Below, piece after piece: positions 8,254-16,503 of a stretch of 39,636 bases of DNA. Each line of letters begins with the position of its first letter. Positions within the stretch are counted from its first letter, which is position 1. The position numbers and the translations under genes are program-made. The notes under the pieces are model-generated. The model worked only from the letters and a program-made list of their open reading frames with translations, ran no database searches and was not told where the DNA came from. The stretch is from Dysgonamonadaceae bacterium. GTDB taxonomy: Bacteria > Bacteroidota > Bacteroidia > Bacteroidales > Azobacteroidaceae. The stretch lies in NCBI GenBank assembly GCA_031260045.1, contig JAIRKO010000010.1:1-39636 (forward strand), in the 5' to 3' direction.

Positions 8254-8700
8254 ATGAGCAGACGCCGTTTTTTTAATACCACAGGTTCCTTGTAATCCGG
8301 AATATCATTACATGCTTCCCCCAGAAGACCGCCTTGTCGGTTCGCAGTTGCACCGTTATATAAAAGACCAGTTATACTGGGTGCTTCATGCGCCGCGACA
8401 GACAGAAAAAACTACGTTTTTGCAAAGCTGGGCGCGGGAAACGCACCTGGATGCTTTGGGAGAACGCCTCCGTGATCCGAGAATAAAATCCGTGATACAG
8501 ACGATTATTACGATACGCCCGACGCAGTCAGGGAAGAAGGACTGGAACAAATTCAGGAATATTGTGAATGTATAGACGCTTCGGCGCCCGCTTATCTGGT
8601 GATTTTCGACCGCCGTCCGAAAGCAAAAGAACTGTCGTGGGACGAAAAAATCTCGTGGACAGTCGACGAAACAAGTAATGTAACAATATTGGGATACTGA
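8254..8700 (+). pseudogene. Decayed AAA-ATPase/PD-(D/E)XK-type protein gene
   Basis: The frame from ATG 8254 gives MSRRRFFNTTG, then a one-base insertion near 8286-8290 shifts the frame. The next frame gives CNPEYHYMLPPEDRLVG and HAPRQTEKTTFLQSW. From memory of the AAA-ATPase-like family (often paired with a PDDEXK_9-type domain), the P-loop should read HAPRQTGKTTFLQ, so the Walker A glycine is replaced by Glu. At about 8437-8447 the sequence jumps to LDALGERLRDPRIKSVIQTIIT, which belongs hundreds of residues later, so most of the gene body is deleted. A second shift near 8510 leads to a C-terminal piece (EGLEQIQEY, APAYLVIFDRRPKAKE) ending at 8700. About 145 codons remain of what is normally a protein of around 500 residues. 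Confidence 0.75.
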
Positions 8701-8766
8701 TTGTTAAGAAATTAGAATTTGGGTATTCTTAATTTTATATTGGGTTTATTAAAAAATTATTTCCAT

Positions 8767-10890
8767 ATGAAAAAGTATTTATTTATTTTAGGTTTAATGT
8801 TAATGAGTTATTCTGCGTGTAAACAAAATGCAAAGTCAAATAAATTTGACAGTTCCAATCCGTTCGCTTCGGAATTTATTGATTCCCGCGGACTTCCGCC
8901 TTTCGACCTGATCAAGGCGGAACATTACCGTCCGGCATTTTTAGCCGGTATTGAACAACATGCCGCTGAAGTTGAAGCCATTGCAAATCAATCCGAAGCG
9001 CCGGATTTTGAAAATACGGTGGTTGCGCTGGACGAAAGCGGACAGTTGCTGAATCGGGTAGCCTCCGTGTTTTTTGCCATGACGAGCGCCCTTACTGACA
9101 CCGTTTTGCAGGCGATTGAAACGGAAATGTCGCCGCTGCTGACGGAACACAACGATAATATTTATTTGAACGAAAAACTATTTTCCCGCATCAAAGCCGT
9201 TTACGATGATCCGGCTTCGCACAGCCTCACTACGGAACAGAAAAGGCTGCTGGAAAAGTATTACAAAGATTTTGTCCGGTCGGGAATTGCTTTGGAAGCG
9301 TCTAAAAAGGAGCGGCTTCGGGAAATCAACAAGGAATTGGGATTGCTCAATGTCGCTTTTGGCGAAAACCTGCTTGCCGAAACAAACAATTTCCAACTAA
9401 TTATTGATAAAAAGGAAGATTTGTCGGGGCTTCCGCAAAACGAGATTGACATCGCGGGCGAAACTGCTAAGGCAAAAGGTTTGGACGGAAAATGGGTATT
9501 TACTTTGAGCAAACCGAGTTGGATGCCTTTCCTGAAATACGCCGATAACCGCGAACTGCGTGAAAACCTTTACAAAGCGATGTACAACCGCTGCAACAAC
9601 GGTAACAGCCACGACAACAAAGAGATTATTCAAAAGATTGTCAACCTGCGGCTTGAACGCGCTAATCTGTTGGGTTACAAAACGCACGCCGATTATAAAC
9701 TGGAAGAAACGATGGCAAAAACACCCGAAAACGCGCTTCGCCTGCTGTTCGATATTTGGAAACATGCTTTGCCCCAAGCCAAAAAAGAACGGGACGAATT
9801 GCAGAAACTGATTGACGGCGAAGGCGGTAAATTCAAACTCCAATCGTGGGACTGGTGGTATTACGCCGAAAAGTTGCGGCAAGAGAAATACGCTTTGAAC
9901 GAAGAGGAATTGCGTCCTTATTTCGTGCTGGAAAATGTCAGGAACGGCGCGTTTGAAGCGGCGCATAAATTATACGGCGTCTCGTTTAAGGAAATAGATA
10001 ATGTTTCGGTGTATCAAAAGGATGTGAAAGTGTTTGAAGTGAACGATTCCGACGGCTCCTACATCGGCGTTATTTATTTGGATTATTTCCCGCGTTCCGG
10101 AAAGAGAAACGGCGCATGGATGGGGAATTTTGCCGAACAAACGGTTCGCGGCGGGAAGTTTGTGCATCCGGTGGTTTACAATGTGGGTAATTTTGCTTTG
10201 CCGACGGGCGATACGCCTTCCCAGTTAGACCTTGATCAGGTGGAAACGTTGTTTCACGAATTTGGTCATGCCCTGCACGGTTTGCTTTCCCGATGCAATT
10301 ACGCAGGCATTTCAGGAACAAATGTTTACCGTGATTTTGTTGAGTTGCCCTCACAGATTAACGAGCATTGGGCGCTTCATCCCGAAGTGTTAAAAATGTA
10401 TGCCAAACATTACCAAACCGGAGCGGTAATTCCCGATTTGCTGATAGAAAAAATCAAAAAAACAGCGAATTTCAATCAAGGATTTGCGACTACGGAATTA
10501 GTTGCCGCCGCCATTCTGGATATGAAATGGCACGCCATCCAATCGCCGATAACAGTGGATGTAACGACTTTTGAAAATAACGTTTTAAACGAAATCGGAT
10601 TAATTCCCGAAATCATTGTAAGATACAAAAGTCCTTATTTCTCCCACATCTTTGACGGCGGATATTCGGCGGGATATTACAGTTATTTATGGTCGGAAGT
10701 TTTGGACGCCGACGCTTTTCAAGCCTTTGAAGAAAAGGGGATTTTCGATGCGGAAACCGCCAAATCGTTCAGGGAAAATATCCTTTCCAAAGGAGCAAGC
10801 GACGACCCAACTACGCTTTACCGCCGTTTCAGAGGCGCTGATCCCAATCCCGATTACTTGTTGAAAAACAGAGGGTTCATTAATAATTAG
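8767..10890 (+). CDS. M3 family zinc metallopeptidase lipoprotein (peptidyl-dipeptidase Dcp type)
   Basis: The 707-residue protein has a lipoprotein-like signal (MKKYLFILGLMLMSYSAC) and the M3 active-site motif HEFGH at 497-501. C-terminal M3 segments such as YAGISGTNVYRDFVELPSQ and FSHIFDGGYSAGYYSYLWSE also match. It should cleave short peptides at the cell envelope, releasing dipeptides (Dcp) or acting as an oligopeptidase. The start at 8767 is chosen because the 16 residues of the longer frame from 8719 would precede a complete signal peptide. Fifty-eight bases separate it from trpE on the same strand; shared transcription is possible but unproven. Dcp is favoured by length and the EFVDSRGLPPFD-like N-terminus. 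Confidence 0.88.
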   Translation: MKKYLFILGLMLMSYSACKQNAKSNKFDSSNPFASEFIDSRGLPPFDLIKAEHYRPAFLAGIEQHAAEVEAIANQSEAPDFENTVVALDESGQLLNRVASVFFAMTSALTDTVLQAIETEMSPLLTEHNDNIYLNEKLFSRIKAVYDDPASHSLTTEQKRLLEKYYKDFVRSGIALEASKKERLREINKELGLLNVAFGENLLAETNNFQLIIDKKEDLSGLPQNEIDIAGETAKAKGLDGKWVFTLSKPSWMPFLKYADNRELRENLYKAMYNRCNNGNSHDNKEIIQKIVNLRLERANLLGYKTHADYKLEETMAKTPENALRLLFDIWKHALPQAKKERDELQKLIDGEGGKFKLQSWDWWYYAEKLRQEKYALNEEELRPYFVLENVRNGAFEAAHKLYGVSFKEIDNVSVYQKDVKVFEVNDSDGSYIGVIYLDYFPRSGKRNGAWMGNFAEQTVRGGKFVHPVVYNVGNFALPTGDTPSQLDLDQVETLFHEFGHALHGLLSRCNYAGISGTNVYRDFVELPSQINEHWALHPEVLKMYAKHYQTGAVIPDLLIEKIKKTANFNQGFATTELVAAAILDMKWHAIQSPITVDVTTFENNVLNEIGLIPEIIVRYKSPYFSHIFDGGYSAGYYSYLWSEVLDADAFQAFEEKGIFDAETAKSFRENILSKGASDDPTTLYRRFRGADPNPDYLLKNRGFINN

Positions 10891-10932
10891 TTACAAGTTA
10901 CGAGTGGGTTTGCCGACTTGTAACTTGTAACT
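10889..10932. repeat. ACTTGTA-type inverted repeat in the peptidase-trpE spacer
   Basis: AGTTACAAGTTACGAGT (10889-10905) pairs with ACTTGTAACTTGTAACT (10915-10932) around a short loop. Related ACTTGTAAC/GTTAC words fill the trpE-trpG gap (12362-12395), and a similar palindrome sits at 20009-20060. No T-tract follows, so this is probably a genome-specific spacer repeat that also folds. Confidence 0.5.
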
Positions 10933-10948
10933 ATTAAAATATAAACGC

Positions 10949-12364
10949 ATGAAAATCTACCCATTATCAAAAACAGTCTTGGCAGACGTTCAAACGCCGG
11001 TCAGCATTTATTTGAAAATCAGGGATGTCTATCCCGAATCGGTGCTGCTGGAAAGTTCCGATTTTCACGGGAACGAAAACTCCGTTTCCTTTATTGGATT
11101 AAATCCGCTCGCGCGTTTCATCGCCGGAAAAGGTTTCGTTACAACGGAATATGAAGCGAATTCCACAAGCGAACCGGCAAAAAAAACGCCGATAAACGCA
11201 TCCGCACCGCTTGTTGAACAGCTAAACCGCTTTGTCCGCTCGTTTGAAATCGCCGAAGACAGGAACGAATCGTCGTTCAACGGTTTTTTCGGATACACCG
11301 CCTACGATGCCGTGAAATATTTTGAAGACGTCGAAACGGAAACCGGAAACCCCGACGCCTGCGATATTCCCGAAATGATTTACATTTTTTACCGCTACAT
11401 CATTGTCGTCAATCACTACAAAAACGAAATGACGGTTGTCGAAAACCGTCCGGATGGTGAAGAAAGCCGCATAGACGAAGTACTTGCGCTATTGAACAAC
11501 CGCAATTACGCTTCCTATAATTTTTCCGCTCGGGGCGATGAAACCTCCACCATCAGCGACGAAGCCTACAAGGCAATGGTGGGCAAGGGCATCGGGCATT
11601 GCCTGCGCGGCGACGTTTTCCAAATCGTGCTTTCCCGCTGTTTCGCGCAACCTTTTTCGGGCGATGATTTCAAGGTGTACCGCGCTTTGCGTTCCATCAA
11701 TCCATCGCCTTATTTGTTTTATTTTGATTTCGGTTCGTTCCGCATATTCGGTTCGAGTCCCGAAACCCACTGCAAAATATCGAAAGGACGCGCTTCCATT
11801 GACCCGATTGCCGGAACTTTCCGCAGAACCGGCGACGACGAAAAAGACAAAGCATTGGCGCAGGAGCTTTTGGAAGACCCGAAAGAAAATGCAGAACACG
11901 TCATGCTGGTCGATTTGGCGCGAAACGACCTCAGCCGGAACACCGAAAACGTGCATGTGGATTTTTACAAGGAAGTTCAGTTCTATTCCCATGTCATTCA
12001 CTTGGTTTCGAGGGTTACTGGCGACGTGAAAGCAGGCAGCAATACCGTCAAGGTCTATGCCGACACTTTTCCCGCCGGAACGCTTTCGGGAGCGCCAAAA
12101 GTTCGCGCGATGGAACTTATCCGCGACATCGAACCGCACAACCGCGGGGCTTACGGCGGATGCATCGGCTACATCGGACTGAACGGCGATTTGAATCAGG
12201 CAATTACCATCCGATCGTTTGTCAGCAAAAACAATATGCTGTATTACCAAGCCGGCGCAGGGATTGTCGCCCGTTCCAACGAGGAATCGGAATTGCAGGA
12301 AGTGAACAACAAATTGGGCGCTTTGAAAAAGGCGATCAATGCGGCGGAAAAAATTATTAATTAG
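10949..12364 (+). CDS. trpE: Anthranilate synthase component I
   Basis: This 471-residue protein is the chorismate-binding subunit that converts chorismate and ammonia to anthranilate, the first committed step of tryptophan synthesis. The N-terminal part carries LLESSDFHGNENSVSFIG, matching the LLES segment of tryptophan feedback binding. The C-terminal chorismate-binding domain shows GDVFQIVLSR, SPETHCKI, PIAGTFRRTGDDEKD, VDLARNDL, FPAGTLSGAPKVRAME and GAYGGCIGYIG. PabB is the main alternative but is unlikely given the Trp-binding segment and the trpG-trpD-trpC-trpF neighbours. Confidence 0.95.
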   Translation: MKIYPLSKTVLADVQTPVSIYLKIRDVYPESVLLESSDFHGNENSVSFIGLNPLARFIAGKGFVTTEYEANSTSEPAKKTPINASAPLVEQLNRFVRSFEIAEDRNESSFNGFFGYTAYDAVKYFEDVETETGNPDACDIPEMIYIFYRYIIVVNHYKNEMTVVENRPDGEESRIDEVLALLNNRNYASYNFSARGDETSTISDEAYKAMVGKGIGHCLRGDVFQIVLSRCFAQPFSGDDFKVYRALRSINPSPYLFYFDFGSFRIFGSSPETHCKISKGRASIDPIAGTFRRTGDDEKDKALAQELLEDPKENAEHVMLVDLARNDLSRNTENVHVDFYKEVQFYSHVIHLVSRVTGDVKAGSNTVKVYADTFPAGTLSGAPKVRAMELIRDIEPHNRGAYGGCIGYIGLNGDLNQAITIRSFVSKNNMLYYQAGAGIVARSNEESELQEVNNKLGALKKAINAAEKIIN

Positions 12365-12400
12365 TTACCGACTTGTAACTTGTAACTCGTAACTAAAAAA

Positions 12401-12991
12401 ATGAAAATCCTAATTTTCGACAACTACGACTCCTTCACCTACAACCTGCTTCATTTGGTTAAAGAAACCGGTTACAGGGATGTAGAAGTTCATCGTAACG
12501 ATAAAATAAGTTTGGATGAAGTCGAACGTTTCGATAAAATCATCCTTTCGCCCGGACCGGGAATTCCTTCCGAAGCCGGACTGTTATTGCCTCTGATTAA
12601 ACGCTATGCGCCGCACAAGAGCATACTCGGCGTTTGTTTGGGGCATCAGGCGATTGCGGAAAGTTTCGGCGGCACGCTGGTCAACCTGCGGAATGTGTAT
12701 CACGGCATCGCCACGCCCGTCAATATTGTAGCGGAACACATTATTTTTAATGGGCTTCCGAAAAACATCGTCGTCGGTCGCTACCATTCGTGGATTGCCT
12801 CGCGTAGCGGGTTTCCCGAAACGTTGCAAATCACCGCCGCCGACAGCGAAGGGGAAATCATGGCTTTGCGACACAAAACATTAGATGTGCACGGCGTGCA
12901 GTTTCATCCCGAATCAATCCTGACGCCTGAAGGGAAAATGATTTTGCGGAACTTTTTAACGTGTCCGGCGCATTCGGCTTCGCCGATTTAA
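12401..12991 (+). CDS. trpG: Anthranilate synthase component II (glutamine amidotransferase)
   Basis: This 196-residue class I glutamine amidotransferase supplies ammonia to TrpE. The catalytic triad is visible: C79 in GVCLGHQ, H169 and E171 in FHPES. The oxyanion segment LSPGPGIP is at 49-56. It lies 36 bases after trpE. TrpG and PabA are often the same protein, so it may also serve folate synthesis. It is the last trp gene before the dnd insertion; after its stop, 49 bases lead to dndC. Confidence 0.95.
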   Translation: MKILIFDNYDSFTYNLLHLVKETGYRDVEVHRNDKISLDEVERFDKIILSPGPGIPSEAGLLLPLIKRYAPHKSILGVCLGHQAIAESFGGTLVNLRNVYHGIATPVNIVAEHIIFNGLPKNIVVGRYHSWIASRSGFPETLQITAADSEGEIMALRHKTLDVHGVQFHPESILTPEGKMILRNFLTCPAHSASPI

Positions 12992-13040
12992 TTGACTACG
13001 TCAAACTTTGTTTCAAAATGTCACAAAGATAAATAATCGT

Positions 13041-14396
13041 ATGATGGATTTTATTCAAAACATAGTAGATGAAATCATTGACCAATATATGTTCGCAGAT
13101 AATACTAAGCGTCCATGGATTATTGGGTTTAGCGGTGGAAAAGATTCTACTGTGATGTTGCAGTTGGTTTGGGAAGCGCTGACGCAAATAAACAATGCAA
13201 ACAAAAACTTGCACGGTTTTGTTGGTCGCGATGTATATGTTGTTTGCAATGATACAATGGTTGAAAACCCTGTAATTACCGAATATGTCTATCGTGTTTT
13301 GGATAAAATCGAAGTTGCAGCCCGCAACCAAGATTTGCCGATAAGAGTTGTCAAAACGCTACCAAGATTGGAAGATTCCCTGTGGGTAAATATGATTGGT
13401 CGTGGCTATCCCGCTCCAAACAACGCTTTTCGCTGGTGTACGGAACGACTGAAAATCAAACCGACTTCAAGATTTATCACCGAACAGATAAATGAATTTG
13501 GCGAAGCAATTATTTTGATTGGTACGCGGATGAGTGAGAGTGCAAACCGGGCAAAATCAATGAATAAACATGCAATTCGTGGTAAGCGTTTGACGAAACA
13601 CCCGATACAGCCAAATACATATATGTATGCACCAATCAGACATTTGCAATTAGAGCAAGTTTGGTATATTATCAATACAATGGAATCGCCTTGGGGTGCA
13701 AGCAATAAGGAACTGTTTCAAATTTATGCAAATGCGAGCGCTGATGACTACGAATGTCCGGTTGTTGTAACAGACACAAAGCATAAATCTTGCGGGCAAA
13801 GTCGTTTCGGTTGTTGGATGTGTACGGTTGTAAAAGAAGATAAGTCGATGGCAGCGTTAATAATTAACAATGGTTTTGAGTGGTTGAAACCTCTTTTGGA
13901 TTTTAGGGATGAAATTGTCTTAGAGCGTAATGACATCAAAAATCGTATGCCAGTTCGCAGGAATGGAACAAAGGCTGTTAATGATATGGGATCTTACTAT
14001 CCGTTTTATCGGGCTTCTATTTTAGAGAGATTGCTGAAAACACAAAAGGAAATACAAAAAGAAAAACCTCATATAGAATTGATTACCAATCAAGAACTTA
14101 TTGCCATTCAGACAATTTGGTATCGAGATTTCGTTTTTAATTATAAAGTATCGAAAATTTATCATAACGCATATAAATCCAATTTAGATATGGACGAGCA
14201 TAATAAGAAAAAAGACAAAGAATTAGAATTGTTGAAAAATTCTTGCAAAAACAAACCGCAAAATTTTGACCTAATTCAAGAACTTTTGACCCTGCAAAGG
14301 AACAAATCGCTTTTAAATAGAAAAAGAGGGTTAAAAGATGATATTGAAACTCGCATTGAGGAATACTTAAAAAAAGAACAGGCAAATGCTGATTAA
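13041..14396 (+). CDS. dndC: DNA phosphorothioation sulfurtransferase DndC
   Basis: The 451-residue product is a PAPS-reductase-like PP-loop protein: the nucleotide-binding SGGKDS motif is at 31-36. Cysteines C133, C239, C251, C258 and C261 (CGQSRFGCWMC) fit the Fe-S site of DndC. In the Dnd system DndC activates the DNA backbone with ATP so that a non-bridging oxygen is replaced by sulfur. The ATG at 13041 (followed directly by another ATG) is preferred over a TTG at 13008. The gene is AT-rich compared with trpG and trpD, and its end overlaps dndD by 11 bases. Sulfate-reduction enzymes (CysH/CysD) are less likely because of the dndD and dndE partners. Confidence 0.9.
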   Translation: MMDFIQNIVDEIIDQYMFADNTKRPWIIGFSGGKDSTVMLQLVWEALTQINNANKNLHGFVGRDVYVVCNDTMVENPVITEYVYRVLDKIEVAARNQDLPIRVVKTLPRLEDSLWVNMIGRGYPAPNNAFRWCTERLKIKPTSRFITEQINEFGEAIILIGTRMSESANRAKSMNKHAIRGKRLTKHPIQPNTYMYAPIRHLQLEQVWYIINTMESPWGASNKELFQIYANASADDYECPVVVTDTKHKSCGQSRFGCWMCTVVKEDKSMAALIINNGFEWLKPLLDFRDEIVLERNDIKNRMPVRRNGTKAVNDMGSYYPFYRASILERLLKTQKEIQKEKPHIELITNQELIAIQTIWYRDFVFNYKVSKIYHNAYKSNLDMDEHNKKKDKELELLKNSCKNKPQNFDLIQELLTLQRNKSLLNRKRGLKDDIETRIEEYLKKEQANAD

Positions 14397-16503
14397 AGAG
14401 ATAACATTAAACAATTTCCGGATTTACAAAGGAAACAATGCGATTAACCTGCTGCCCGACAGTGAAAAGAATATTGTTGTGGTAAGCGGCAAAAATGGTT
14501 TTGGTAAAACGACATTTTTAATGTCGTTGGTATGGTGTTTGTATGGTCGGCAAATGGACAAAGTAGATGAATTGTATCAAAAAGAAATAGCGGACAAAGG
14601 TGGTTATGGTAAATATATCGGAAATACGCTAAACCGATTAGCGAAAAACGAAGGCAAAACAAAATTTTCTGTTTCAGTTACTTTTAAGGATGTAAAAATA
14701 CCCGAAATATCTTGCAATGAGGTAAAAATCACCCGGACATTTGACACAATAACGAGTACAAATGATAAAGTCGAAGTATTGATTGACGGTTTTCAAAATC
14801 AATTAATTCAGGATTTGACAACTGAAGGCAAACAGGACGGTGAAGAGATTTTTATACGCAATTTCATTTTGCCAATTGAAATTGCAAAATTTTTCTTTTT
14901 TGATGCTGAAAAAATTGTATCACTTGCCGAAATCAACTCGCCGGAACAAAGACGTATTTTGAGTAAAGCATACACAGAAGTATTAGGAATAAAGGAATAC
15001 GAAGATTTAAAAGACCTATTAGAAAACATACAGGACGAATACCGTAAAAAATCAGCCAAACCGCAAGAGCGGACAGAGTTCAATCAAATTGAAACGGACA
15101 TAAAAAACAAACAGATTAGCATTGATGAAATAGATAGTCAGATTCAAGAGTTAAATCAGGAAAAAAATGAGAAACAAAGTGAGTCTAATGAAATTCAAAT
15201 GAAGTTAGTCAAAGAAGGTAATATGATGACTTTGGAACAACTGAATGAATTGAAATCAAATGAAAAAGTGTTAAATGATAAAATCTCTAACTTGCAAACC
15301 GATTTGAAAGATTTGTTTGATTTAATTCCATTTGGTTTGGCAGGGGAAACTTTAATGGAGGTTTCCTCACAATTGGAAAACGAAAAAAATTATAAAGACA
15401 ATAAATACAAACAAGACGATGTAAAAGAAAAAACAAGACGTATACTTGATGATATTGAAAAAGAAAAGAAACTATTTAAAGGCGTAATTGAAGTTGAAAT
15501 TAGGGATTTTTATGAAGAACAAATTAAAAAATTTATAAAAAAACATTTTTTTTCAGATGTTCCTGAATTGCCTTCTATTTTCAAACAACTACACGATTTT
15601 TCGGATACACAAACAAATGAATTAAACACATTGGTTAATCATTTGAAACACACATTTAGAGATGCTTTTACTCGATTAAATGATGGTTATTTACGCTCAA
15701 AAAATGAGATTGATTCTATCAGGCGTAAAATTAGATCAGCCGAAAAAGATGCAGAAGATGAATATATTGCAAATTTAAGATCTGCAAAAAAACGATTAGA
15801 TGACCGTATATTCAGCATAGGTAAAGATATTTATGATTTGGGTGAAAAAATTGGCGGACTAAAAAATGAAATAAAAACGCTGAAACAGCGACAAGAAGAA
15901 TTACGAAAAAAGATTGACGATTCAAGCCATTATTCTGAAAAAGAGAAGAAAACACAAGAGCTTGTAACTCAATTAAAAAATTTTATCAAAGAGTTCAAAA
16001 ACGCTACCAAAAAGAAATTGGAGGATAATATTTTGAACGAATTAAATAGTTTAATGCACAAAAAGGGATTTATCCATAAAGTTGTTGTGGATATAAACCA
16101 AGCAGGCGACGATGTTGATATAAACCTTTTTGATGTGCGAAATGAAAAAATAGATAAAGGCTCTTTATCAATGGGAGAACGTCAAATGTATGCTTCGGCT
16201 CTTTTAAAATCATTAGTTGATGAATCGGATATTGAATTTCCGGTATTCATTGATTCGCCTATGCAGAAATTCGATAAAGACCACGCCGAAAATGTAATAA
16301 AGGAGTTTTATCCAAATGTTTCAAAACAAGTGATTTTATTTCCGTTAATTCATAAAGAATTGACAGAAAGCGAATTTGAGTCATTAAAACCCTATATTAG
16401 TAAAGCATACATAATTGACAACTTCAATACGGATGCTTCTAAATTTGTAGAAACAAGTCCTGAAAATTTAATTGATAAATACAACGAATTATATGCAAAT
16501 TAA
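14386..16503 (+). CDS. dndD: DNA sulfur modification ATPase DndD (SMC/Rad50-like)
   Basis: The 705-residue product has split ABC-ATPase halves around a long coiled coil. Walker A GKNGFGKT is at 35-42, coiled-coil-rich charged sequence covers about 200-570, the signature motif LSMGERQ is at 594-600, and Walker B FPVFIDSP is at 618-625. No CxxC zinc hook is seen in the coil. DndD provides the ATPase/DNA-handling function of the phosphorothioation complex. It starts inside the end of dndC and ends inside the start of dndE (11 bases each), the tight overlap expected of co-translated subunits. Composition is strikingly AT-rich relative to the flanking trp genes, indicating acquisition from elsewhere. 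Confidence 0.9.
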   Translation: MLIKEITLNNFRIYKGNNAINLLPDSEKNIVVVSGKNGFGKTTFLMSLVWCLYGRQMDKVDELYQKEIADKGGYGKYIGNTLNRLAKNEGKTKFSVSVTFKDVKIPEISCNEVKITRTFDTITSTNDKVEVLIDGFQNQLIQDLTTEGKQDGEEIFIRNFILPIEIAKFFFFDAEKIVSLAEINSPEQRRILSKAYTEVLGIKEYEDLKDLLENIQDEYRKKSAKPQERTEFNQIETDIKNKQISIDEIDSQIQELNQEKNEKQSESNEIQMKLVKEGNMMTLEQLNELKSNEKVLNDKISNLQTDLKDLFDLIPFGLAGETLMEVSSQLENEKNYKDNKYKQDDVKEKTRRILDDIEKEKKLFKGVIEVEIRDFYEEQIKKFIKKHFFSDVPELPSIFKQLHDFSDTQTNELNTLVNHLKHTFRDAFTRLNDGYLRSKNEIDSIRRKIRSAEKDAEDEYIANLRSAKKRLDDRIFSIGKDIYDLGEKIGGLKNEIKTLKQRQEELRKKIDDSSHYSEKEKKTQELVTQLKNFIKEFKNATKKKLEDNILNELNSLMHKKGFIHKVVVDINQAGDDVDINLFDVRNEKIDKGSLSMGERQMYASALLKSLVDESDIEFPVFIDSPMQKFDKDHAENVIKEFYPNVSKQVILFPLIHKELTESEFESLKPYISKAYIIDNFNTDASKFVETSPENLIDKYNELYAN

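Noticed and set aside
8719-8766. Extra 16 residues at the N-terminus of the M3 peptidase
   Set aside because: They precede a complete lipoprotein-type signal peptide starting at the 8767 ATG, so the downstream start is preferred.
9397-9966. Long open frames opposite the peptidase, trpE, ppdK and susC genes
   Set aside because: They lie antisense to clearly conserved genes, have odd composition (Arg/Phe/His-rich) and no recognisable domains; they are shadows of the coding frames.
13003-13010. AAACTTTG as a -7 box for a separate dndC promoter
   Set aside because: The first base of the conserved TA is wrong and no TTTG lies at the expected distance upstream, so read-through from trp remains equally likely.
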